22,372 bases of DNA. Origin: DUAL01 sp964452095 (GTDB lineage: Bacteria; Bacteroidota; Bacteroidia; Flavobacteriales; BACL11). A program made the translations under genes and the position numbers. The stretch covers positions 1 through 22,372 of the forward strand of contig CAYVKX010000027.1 in NCBI GenBank assembly GCA_964452095.1. Direction: 5' to 3'. Positions within the stretch are counted from its first letter, which is position 1; the number at the start of each line of letters is the position of its first letter. Positions 15,699 to 22,372 of the stretch are shown one piece after another. The notes beneath the pieces are model-generated. The model searched no databases. It saw only the letters and a list, made by a program, of their open reading frames with translations, and was not told where the DNA came from.

Positions 15699-18494
15699 AT
15701 GAAAAAAATTACAATTATCTGTACTATTTTGATGCTATCGGTATCGCTTTTTGCATATGATAATCATGGACATGATGAGAATGAGATAAAGTACATTAAA
15801 GAGCAAATCATTACTGATATTGCACTGCAACAAACCTTAAGACAGCAAAATGCTTGGCAGAATTTCCTGAGCAATCATCCGCATTGGTTTGTGAATTTTA
15901 ATCAGTATAATTTAAAACCACACAGAGCATATGGAGAACCAATAGAATTAACAAATGGCAATTCTACTCAGCAAAAAGTGCTAAATTTTATTCAAAATGA
16001 ACTTACAGGGTTTCATATTCCTTTTGCAGATATCACTCTTTTGGATATAAGAGAAAATGAAAAATATAAATATTTAGATTTTTATCAAACTTATAATGGT
16101 TTGAAAATACATGATAGTAGGTTGTACATTAAAACTACCAAAGATGATAAATTAGTCGTTTTTGGTTTGGATGTTTTTTCTGATATTAATTTAAGTATTT
16201 TACCAACTATTTCTGAGCAAAATGCAATTAGTAGTGCAACCTCTAATATTGCAAACTCTATTAGTAATGCTTTTGTAAAATCAGATTTAAAAATTCTGCC
16301 AATTCCTGAAAATAATAAATATGTGTATCATCTTATTTATGAAGTAGAATTTGAAACAACTATTCCGGTAGGACCAGCAAAATATCTATGTTTTGTAGAT
16401 GCAAATACAGGAGAATTGCTAATGCGAAAAAATACAATTATGTTCGAAACACCACCTCAAACAAGCGTGCATGTGGAATCGAATGTGTATGCAGTGCAAC
16501 CTTATGTGCCAACAACAGTGAAGGATTTACCAAACCTTAGGGTTTTTGTAAATGGAACTAGCTATTATACCGACCAAAATGGGGATTTAACTCTCTCGGC
16601 AAATGCTGGAACTAATGTATATTATGGCTTGGAGGGCTTGTGGTCAAAAGTAGAAACTGGGGGTAGTACGCCTAGCATCAATACTACATTGGGAGCAACT
16701 AATAATATTTCATTTGATAATGATGCTACTTCTCAAGAACGCTCTGCTTATTATCATGTAAATGTGGTGCATGATTATATGAAAACTATCTTTCCAACCT
16801 TTACAGGTTTAGATTTTACCATGACAACTAATGTGGATGTTACAGGTTCGTGTAATGCTTTTTATGGTGGAGGAAGCATCAACTTTTATGCAGAAGGAAA
16901 TGATTGTAGTTCTATGGCGAAAATAGGGGATGTAGTTTATCATGAATATGGGCATGGGATTAATGATTATCGATACGGAAACTCTGGAATGTGGAATGGC
17001 GCTTTAGGAGAGGGCTATGCTGATATTTGGGGGTTGTCAATTACACAAAACCCTATTTTAGGATTGGGCATGAGTTTGAGTGACCCTAACGATTTTGTAA
17101 GAAGATATGATATAGATAAAAAAGTATATCCTCAAGATATTGTTGGAGAAGTACATGCTGATGGCGAGATAATTGCTGGCTGCTGGTGGGATACTTATTT
17201 GGGCTTTAATAATATGGGGCAAATGATGGATTTATTTAAAGATACTTATGATAGCGCTCCTGATGGTCCAAGTGGAACGGAGGGGGTAATTTTTACTGAT
17301 ATTTTGTTGGAAGCTCTAATGTCAGATGATAATGATGGAAACATTTATAATGGAACGCCAAACGACCAAATAATTGTAGATGCCTTTGCACTTCATGGAA
17401 TAAGTTTACTTTCTAATGCAAATATCATTCACACTCAACCAATGATAACTAATGCAAATTTGGATATTCCGATTAATGCCTCTATTTCACTTACTTATGC
17501 TTGGGCACTCAGTAGTGCAAAAGCGTTTTACAAACTCAACAATTCTACTACATGGAATTCAGTATCAATGAATAATATAGGCGGAACAAATTATCAAGGA
17601 TTGATTCCAGTACAGCCAGCAGGAACCCTCATAGCATATTATCTTTTATTGGAAGATTCTTACGGAAAGCAATCTGGGATTACGCCAATGGCGGCAAATT
17701 TAACTCAGCATGCTAATATTCCATTTTTTATTCTGAATGGATTTGAATATATGGGCATAGAGGATTTTGATGCGAGTATGGGATTTTGGCAAACTGGAGA
17801 CCCTAACGATAATGCAACTACTGGGCTGTGGATTGTAGATGAACCAGTAGGATCTTTTTCTGACCCAACAGATCCAAGTACTATTGTACAAGCGGATGAA
17901 GACCATACCTTATCTGGTACAGATTGTGCTTTTACTGGAAATGCAGGATTTTTAGATGGGATTGGAACTAATGATGTGGATGATGGACATACAACACTTT
18001 TTTCTCCTTTTTATGATTTATCAGCTTATACTAATCCTGCTTTTACATATTACCGGTGGTACACTAATAGCCCTCCTTCTGGGGCAAACCCAGGTGCGGA
18101 TTGGTGGCAAGTGATGGTTACGGATGATGGCGTGAATTGGCAGTATGTGGAGAATAATTTAACTTCCGATAAAAGTTGGAGAAGGTTTGCTTTTAGAGTG
18201 AAGGATTATGTGAATTTGACTAACCAAGTAAGAGTTAAATTTATTGCTTCTGATAGTTTAAGACCTGGACAAAATTTAGATGGTGGCTCGCTTATTGAAG
18301 CAGCAGTAGATGATTTCTCATTGTATGATGAACAAAGCACCTCCGATATAAAGGATTTAACCACTACTGATGAAAATAGAAAACTTATCAAAATTACAGA
18401 TGTACTAGGCAGAGAAACAACACCTCAAAGAAATATGCCGCTCTTTTATCGCTATGAAGATGGAACGGTGGAGAAGAGACTGATAATTGAATAA
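15699..18494 (+). CDS. Secreted M36/M4-type zinc metallopeptidase with beta-sandwich module and T9SS-type C-terminal tail
   Basis: An extracellular protease of 931 residues from the ATG at 15699; an in-frame TTG at 15663 would put a polar stretch before the signal peptide. The signal peptide is 'MKKITIICTILMLSVSLFA'. An FTP-like propeptide spans roughly 85-250 ('FYQTYNGLKIHDSRLYI', 'YLCFVDANTGELL'). The catalytic domain has H415-E416-Y417-G418-H419 in 'VVYHEYGHGIND' and the third zinc ligand E438 in 'GALGEGYADIWG', with D442. These are the MA-clan signatures and look fungalysin-like (M36). A later catalytic-domain stretch is 'HADGEIIAGCWWDTYLG'. A jelly-roll-like module follows ('SGTDCAFTGN', 'NDVDDGHTTLFSP', 'FTYYRWYTN'), then the tail 'IKITDVLGRET' ... 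'LFYRYEDGTVEKRLIIE', resembling that of the protein ending at 9906. Probable T9SS cargo. Confidence 0.92.
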   Translation: MKKITIICTILMLSVSLFAYDNHGHDENEIKYIKEQIITDIALQQTLRQQNAWQNFLSNHPHWFVNFNQYNLKPHRAYGEPIELTNGNSTQQKVLNFIQNELTGFHIPFADITLLDIRENEKYKYLDFYQTYNGLKIHDSRLYIKTTKDDKLVVFGLDVFSDINLSILPTISEQNAISSATSNIANSISNAFVKSDLKILPIPENNKYVYHLIYEVEFETTIPVGPAKYLCFVDANTGELLMRKNTIMFETPPQTSVHVESNVYAVQPYVPTTVKDLPNLRVFVNGTSYYTDQNGDLTLSANAGTNVYYGLEGLWSKVETGGSTPSINTTLGATNNISFDNDATSQERSAYYHVNVVHDYMKTIFPTFTGLDFTMTTNVDVTGSCNAFYGGGSINFYAEGNDCSSMAKIGDVVYHEYGHGINDYRYGNSGMWNGALGEGYADIWGLSITQNPILGLGMSLSDPNDFVRRYDIDKKVYPQDIVGEVHADGEIIAGCWWDTYLGFNNMGQMMDLFKDTYDSAPDGPSGTEGVIFTDILLEALMSDDNDGNIYNGTPNDQIIVDAFALHGISLLSNANIIHTQPMITNANLDIPINASISLTYAWALSSAKAFYKLNNSTTWNSVSMNNIGGTNYQGLIPVQPAGTLIAYYLLLEDSYGKQSGITPMAANLTQHANIPFFILNGFEYMGIEDFDASMGFWQTGDPNDNATTGLWIVDEPVGSFSDPTDPSTIVQADEDHTLSGTDCAFTGNAGFLDGIGTNDVDDGHTTLFSPFYDLSAYTNPAFTYYRWYTNSPPSGANPGADWWQVMVTDDGVNWQYVENNLTSDKSWRRFAFRVKDYVNLTNQVRVKFIASDSLRPGQNLDGGSLIEAAVDDFSLYDEQSTSDIKDLTTTDENRKLIKITDVLGRETTPQRNMPLFYRYEDGTVEKRLIIE

Positions 18495-18610
18495 TGTAAC
18501 AATTTGATAATGTGCTAATGTTTGTATTGAGTATTTAGACGATAGACTAGAAAAGATAATTGAATAATATAGCAATTGTTCAATTTATCAATTGGTACAT
18601 TGTTACATTA
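18492..18610. repeat. Inverted-repeat element between convergent genes
   Basis: TAATGTAACAAT (18492-18503) is a perfect 12-base inverted match to ATTGTTACATTA (18599-18610). TTGATAA (18504-18510) also pairs with TTATCAA (18585-18591), and an inner hairpin pairs GATAATTGAA (18555-18564) with TTCAATTTATC (18579-18589). TAGACGATAG (18537-18546) is shared with 943-952. It fills almost the whole gap between the metallopeptidase and the dihydroorotase-like gene. It could act as a bidirectional terminator or be a dispersed palindromic element. Confidence 0.65.
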
Positions 18611-18611
18611 A

Positions 18612-19898
18612 TTATACTTCCAAAAATTTTCCTTTATTACAAATAGCCAAAGCTTTTCCTTTTAGCTTTTCCCCAACAAATGGTGTATTTATCGATTTGG
18701 ATTGTATATCCGTTTTTTGAAATTCCCATTCTATGTCTGGGTTAAAAAGAGTGAGGTTGGCTGTATTACCTTCCTCTATTTTTATATTTTCCAATTGCAA
18801 CAATTCCCTTGGATTAATGGCTATTTTTTCTATTATTTCTACCAAAGTCAAATGTTTACTAAGGTGCTTCCCTATAAGCCCAAAAGCAGTTTCCAAGCCA
18901 ATAATACCAAAGGCAGCATTGTCAAATTCTGTCTTTTTATTTTCCTCATCCTCTGGGCTGTGGTCAGTACAAATCACATCTATTGTTCCATCTTTCAATC
19001 CTTTTATTAGGGCTGTACAATCCGTTTTACTTCTAAGTGGCGGCATTACTTTGTAACGAGTATCAAAATGAGTGATTTGCTCATCCGTTAGTGTCAAATT
19101 ATGTAGGGCAACATCTGCCGAAATTTTTATTCCTTTCTTTTTGGCTTTCTTAATTTTGCTCACACTATTCTTGCTGGAAACATAAGATAAGTGCAGTTTG
19201 CTATTGGTATATTCGCAAAGCGATATATCTCTATCAATCATTATTTCCTCAGCCATTGCAGGAATGCCTTTTAGTCCCAAAGCTGTACTTATTTTCCCCT
19301 CATTAATTTGTCCGCCATTAGCAATACTATTATCATTTGCAAAATTCATAATAAGCCCATCAAAATCTTTAGCATAAAGCAGGGCATGCTTTAACACTTC
19401 ATTGCTTTGAAGAGCATTTTTATCATCTGTAAAAGCTTTTGCTCCCGTATTTTTCATATCGTACATTTCTACCATTTCCTTGCCTTGCATTTGTTTGCTG
19501 ACACTTCCAGCAACTTGCACACTCACTATATTGTTTTTTGCCTTGCTCTTAATGTATTCTATTTGTGCATTATTATCTGTAATTGGCTGAGTATTTGGCA
19601 TAAGAAGTACGCTAGTAAATCCACCTTTTGCAGCAGCCCTGCAACCAGAATTAATATCTTCCTTGTACTCAAAACCAGGATCTCTGAAATTGCTGTGCAT
19701 ATCCATCCAACCTATAGAAATATGCAAGTTTTTGGCTTGAAACACCTTTTCTTTTCCTTTTTTTATGGAGTCCTTATACTCTTTTATCTTAGCCGCAATT
19801 TTTTCAATCTTACCATTTACAATAAGAATATCTCTTGTTTTATTGTGGTGCTTACCGTTTGGGTCAATCACCTTTGCCGATTTAATAAGTATGTTCAT
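18612..19898 (-). CDS. pyrC: Dihydroorotase-like amidohydrolase with degenerate metal site
   Basis: A 428-residue protein of the class I dihydroorotase family, which normally cyclises carbamoyl aspartate in pyrimidine synthesis. Family landmarks are clear: 'FRDPGFEYKED' (71-81), 'GGFTSVLLMPNTQP' (92-105), 'GAKAFTDD' (152-159), 'GQINEG' (196-201), 'YKVMPPLRS' (282-290), 'DGTIDVICTDHSP' (303-315) and 'FGIIGLETAFGL'. The metal ligands are eroded. The HxH motif is H68-S-N70. The His of the HxED motif is F186 ('NFANDNSI'). The His of the HVST motif is Y239 ('LHLSYVSS'). D158/D159 and D312 remain. Substrate-binding R72 and N102 are kept. Bacteroidetes homologues I recall also lack HxH, so this may be a lineage-wide form rather than decay. 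The start ATG overlaps the BatA-like gene stop as ATGA. The pyrC name is by family only. Confidence 0.8.
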   Translation of the reverse strand: MNILIKSAKVIDPNGKHHNKTRDILIVNGKIEKIAAKIKEYKDSIKKGKEKVFQAKNLHISIGWMDMHSNFRDPGFEYKEDINSGCRAAAKGGFTSVLLMPNTQPITDNNAQIEYIKSKAKNNIVSVQVAGSVSKQMQGKEMVEMYDMKNTGAKAFTDDKNALQSNEVLKHALLYAKDFDGLIMNFANDNSIANGGQINEGKISTALGLKGIPAMAEEIMIDRDISLCEYTNSKLHLSYVSSKNSVSKIKKAKKKGIKISADVALHNLTLTDEQITHFDTRYKVMPPLRSKTDCTALIKGLKDGTIDVICTDHSPEDEENKKTEFDNAAFGIIGLETAFGLIGKHLSKHLTLVEIIEKIAINPRELLQLENIKIEEGNTANLTLFNPDIEWEFQKTDIQSKSINTPFVGEKLKGKALAICNKGKFLEV

Positions 19899-21925
19899 GA
19901 TTTTAAGAATTTGATTAGTAAAATTTCAATGAGTAAGAAAAGTAGTGATAAAATTATACAGAGTTTCCAGTAGCTTTTCCCTAGGTTTATTTCTTGTACT
20001 ATATTTCTGATGTTCTGATTAGTCCTACTACCAATTTGCACATTGCTGATATTGTTTTTCTGCAAGATATCCTCCACTTCTTTTATGCTATAAATATTAG
20101 GGTCGGATTCTTTATTCCCATAGTTAAAAGAAATAGCATTTAGCGTTTCATTATTTGCTTTAAGTAGATAATTTCCTGCCTGTTTTATTTGCTTTTGCAA
20201 ATACAATTTTCTTTCTCCACCTATAAATTTTTCAGCTGGAATAATGTCGTAATTTTCAGATACTAGGTGGTAAATATTTTCTTTATTATCTGATTTAGGA
20301 GCATCAAAATATTGATTTTCTCCTATACTATAATAAAGTTTAGTATTTTTATAACTCATCAGTGCTATATTATAAAGTATCGGCACAAAAAGGGCGTGAT
20401 TGCTAAAATTGCTACTTTCCTTATTTAAAGCAGAGGCAAATAGATAAATATTAGCAGAATTATAGCTGTAGTTTCTTATAAAATCATCTCCCATTTCAAG
20501 GGAGAGGATAGATTGCTTGTTGGTATTATTTTTATTAGAAAACGGATAATGTTCTGATACAATCGGTAAATTAATTTTTTCTTTCTCACTCTCAAAAACC
20601 CCATCAAAAATCTGATGATTGTATGCTATATTGTTTACCTTTTGCTTAGTGGTGTCAATTTGTTGATACTCATCTATGTTTAGTAGATTAGAAAGCAGTT
20701 TGTAATCTGAATGATTTATGCTGCCACTTGGAAAAACTACAATGCTTCCACCTTCTTTTATAAAACTTTCAATAGTTTGCAAAAGCCCAGAAGAAATATT
20801 AGTTAAACCATCTAAAATAAGCAATTGCTGGCTTTTAATTTCTTCATAGTTTAATTGCCTAATATTTACCGATTGGTAGTTAAATGCTTCATCCTTTTCG
20901 AAAAGCGATTGCAAGGCAAAATTTGGTTTTTTCTCATAGATACTTAGCAGCTTTATTTTATCTAAAATCTCAAAGGAAAAGTAGAAATTATCATCAAAGG
21001 AAATAGGGTAGTCCTGTAATGAAATTTTACACTGCTTAAAGCCAGAACTCATTGGGGTAAAATTGAAAATTATTTCTTGACTTTCATTAGCTGAAACACT
21101 AAAATTACTAATTGCTTTTTGCTGATTATTCACCTGCAAAAATGCTGGAAAATTCTCCAAATCTGCTTCAGATTTATTCACCACTCTCGCCATTATTTCA
21201 ATAGGCTTCCCCTCTTGAATAATAGGGCTATTAGTCCAACAGCTATCAATATACAAATTGTTGGAAGTATTGGCGTTTAGCGGTAAAATAAGCACACTCA
21301 AATTGCTATCAATCTGGCTGATATTTTCAATATCAAAAGTGTTTTTTTGCATATCGCTTATCACATACATTTGTGCACTCTCATTTTGCTTGCTCAAGCT
21401 TTGTTGCCTACTAATAATTTCTGCTAATGATTTGTACCTGGAAGAGATATTTACTTGCCCTATCATTCCTGATATTTCTGCTTTGCTAAAGCTTCTGGAA
21501 TGCTTTGCCGAGAAGTCGTTTGTAATCAAGTAAAAGTTACTTTCCACAGCATATTGATTAGCAATTTGTTCTGCTTTATTTTTCGCAATATCTAACAAAA
21601 CACCTTCCTCACTTACTGCCTCCATACTAAAGGAATTGTCAATATAAAGGAAGATGTTTTTTGCTATATTAGGTTGTTCTTTTTTGCTTGGAATATATGG
21701 CTTTGCAAATGCTAATACTAAGAAGGAAATTGCTAAAATTCTGCTCAATAGAATTAGTAAATTTTTAAGGCGAGAACGAGAGCGTTTTGCTTGTTTTATT
21801 TCCTTTAAAAAACGAATACTAGAAAAACGAATAGTTTTGTATTTCCTAAGATTAAAAAGGTGAATAATAATGGGGATTGCTATTGCAAAGAGTGCGTAAA
21901 GCAGTTGTGGGTTTTGATATCTCAT
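19895..21925 (-). CDS. BatA / vWA-like membrane protein (aerotolerance regulator N-terminal domain)
   Basis: A 676-residue membrane protein from the ATG at 21925. A GTG start at 21943 would read through the -7 box. The N-terminus has the BatA-domain double-helix pattern: hydrophobic 'LLYALFAIAIPIIIHLFNLR' (8-27), the cytosolic basic stretch 'RFSSIRFLKEIKQAKRSRSR', then a second helix at about 55-75 ('LLILLSRILAISFLVLAFAK'). A von Willebrand A-like region follows with MIDAS-type 'DNSFSM' (D96, S98, S100). A large periplasmic segment includes a glutamine-amidotransferase-like stretch ('LLILDGLTNISSG', 'FIKEGGSIVVFPSG'). A third membrane helix lies at the very C-terminus ('LCIILSLLFLLIEILLIKFL'). 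Role unknown; relatives occur in Bacteroidetes Bat-like loci. It overlaps the dihydroorotase-like gene by four bases and follows lolD by 42. Confidence 0.85.
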   Translation of the reverse strand: MRYQNPQLLYALFAIAIPIIIHLFNLRKYKTIRFSSIRFLKEIKQAKRSRSRLKNLLILLSRILAISFLVLAFAKPYIPSKKEQPNIAKNIFLYIDNSFSMEAVSEEGVLLDIAKNKAEQIANQYAVESNFYLITNDFSAKHSRSFSKAEISGMIGQVNISSRYKSLAEIISRQQSLSKQNESAQMYVISDMQKNTFDIENISQIDSNLSVLILPLNANTSNNLYIDSCWTNSPIIQEGKPIEIMARVVNKSEADLENFPAFLQVNNQQKAISNFSVSANESQEIIFNFTPMSSGFKQCKISLQDYPISFDDNFYFSFEILDKIKLLSIYEKKPNFALQSLFEKDEAFNYQSVNIRQLNYEEIKSQQLLILDGLTNISSGLLQTIESFIKEGGSIVVFPSGSINHSDYKLLSNLLNIDEYQQIDTTKQKVNNIAYNHQIFDGVFESEKEKINLPIVSEHYPFSNKNNTNKQSILSLEMGDDFIRNYSYNSANIYLFASALNKESSNFSNHALFVPILYNIALMSYKNTKLYYSIGENQYFDAPKSDNKENIYHLVSENYDIIPAEKFIGGERKLYLQKQIKQAGNYLLKANNETLNAISFNYGNKESDPNIYSIKEVEDILQKNNISNVQIGSRTNQNIRNIVQEINLGKSYWKLCIILSLLFLLIEILLIKFLKS

Positions 21926-21932
21926 CAAAGTG

Positions 21933-21940
21933 CAAAAATA
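21933..21940 (-). promoter_or_regulatory. Bacteroidetes -7 box immediately upstream of the BatA-like gene
   Basis: The minus strand reads TATTTTTG, matching TAnnTTTG, and ends seven bases before the ATG at 21925. If used, transcription would start almost at the start codon. No convincing -33 TTG is visible. Confidence 0.35.
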
Positions 21941-21967
21941 CACTTTTGCGTATAGCTGAGTACTTTT

Positions 21968-22372
21968 TTAGGAAATTAATTTTCCATCTTTCATTTCTAA
22001 CTTTCGATTTGCCATATTTGCAAGTTCATCATTATGGGTAACAATCACAATGGTTTGTCCTTTTTCTTGGTTTAGTTTGAGTAGCAATTCATGTAAATCC
22101 TTTGCATTTTTTGAGTCTAAATTTCCTGATGGCTCATCTGCTAAAATAATTGCTGGTGAGTTGATAAGCGCACGAGCCACAGCCACTCTTTGCTGCTCAC
22201 CTCCTGAGAGTTCATTAGGTTTGTGGATCAATCGGTTTGCTAAGCCAAGCATTGTAAGCACTTCAGTAGCTTTCTTTTCTGCCACATTTTTACTAGTTCC
22301 TGCTATAAAAGCTGGCAAACAAACATTTTCCAATGCAGAGAATTCTGCTAATAAATTATGAAACTGAAATAC
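21968..22372 (-). CDS. lolD: Lipoprotein-releasing ABC transporter ATPase LolD, C-terminal part (cut by window edge)
   Basis: The coding frame runs off the right edge; only the last 134 residues are in the window. The ATPase part includes the Q-loop segment 'VFQFHNLLAEFSALENV', the ABC signature 'LSGGEQQRVAVARAL', Walker B 'AIILADEPSGNLD' and the H-loop 'IVIVTHN'. The 'FQFHNLL.EFSALENV' pattern is characteristic of LolD, which powers release of outer-membrane lipoproteins with LolC/LolE. Related MacB-type ATPases are possible but usually differ at this segment. A nominal TTG start at 22333 is internal and not real. It lies upstream of the BatA-like gene on the same strand, 42 bases away. Confidence 0.9.
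   Translation of the reverse strand, partial: VFQFHNLLAEFSALENVCLPAFIAGTSKNVAEKKATEVLTMLGLANRLIHKPNELSGGEQQRVAVARALINSPAIILADEPSGNLDSKNAKDLHELLLKLNQEKGQTIVIVTHNDELANMANRKLEMKDGKLIS

Noticed and set aside
19407..19973. Plus-strand open frame of 188 codons
   Set aside because: It is antisense to the dihydroorotase-like and BatA-like genes. Its hydrophobic, Phe/Cys/Ile-rich composition is typical of the reverse reading of AT-rich coding DNA.
21926..21943. GTG start for the BatA-like gene
   Set aside because: It would translate the -7 box. The ATG at 21925 begins the conserved N-terminal helix region.
1..22372. Alternative genetic code with TGA as a sense codon, to explain the TGA at 47-49
   Set aside because: The intact genes (ychF, parE, parC, peptidase, MBL hydrolase) have no in-frame TGA, and the BatA-like gene ends with TGA.

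Overview
The window is AT-rich bacterial DNA that looks like a marine-type Bacteroidetes, most likely order Flavobacteriales. This assignment is inferred from protein style. Three secreted proteins end in type IX secretion (T9SS) sorting domains. There is a CarboxypepD_reg/plug/beta-barrel outer-membrane protein, a ParE/ParC pair of Bacteroidetes type, and a BatA-like protein. Several upstream regions carry the Bacteroidetes -7 box TAnnTTTG. No tRNA, rRNA, CRISPR array, transposase or phage gene was seen. No wholly new multi-gene system is obvious; the window is mostly core genes plus secreted surface proteins.

Layout. 1-940: 3' part of an Fn3-repeat T9SS protein whose frame is interrupted near the left edge. 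941-1231: a terminator followed by a patchwork of short intergenic repeats. 1232-2329: ychF. 2330-2542: long imperfect hairpin plus promoter. 2543-7494: a tight three-gene operon, parE / small membrane protein / parC, with 8-nt overlaps at both junctions. 7593-9906: a secreted LVIVD/choice-of-anchor-B protein split by a frameshift near 8635. 9974-10666: TIGR02206 (YwaF-like) membrane protein, convergent with 10676-13273, an outer-membrane beta-barrel protein. 13315-14745: a conserved Bacteroidetes protein of uncertain function, divergent from 14847-15608, a PhnP-like metallo-beta-lactamase-fold hydrolase. 15699-18494: a secreted M36/M4-type metallopeptidase. 18495-18611: an inverted-repeat region between convergent genes. 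18612-22372 (minus strand): lolD (cut by the window edge), a BatA/vWA-like membrane protein and a dihydroorotase-like gene, the last two joined by an ATGA overlap.

How the genes relate. ParE and ParC would form topoisomerase IV, and the membrane protein between them is probably translated from the same message. The broken anchor-B protein and the metallopeptidase share a homologous C-terminal module (beta-sandwich plus an unusual LFYxYEDGTVEKK tail), so they probably use the same secretion route. The dihydroorotase-like protein has lost most of the canonical metal-binding histidines and may not be a catalytic dihydroorotase. Several longest-ORF starts are TTG or GTG codons lying in promoters or terminators; downstream ATG starts are preferred and are noted gene by gene.
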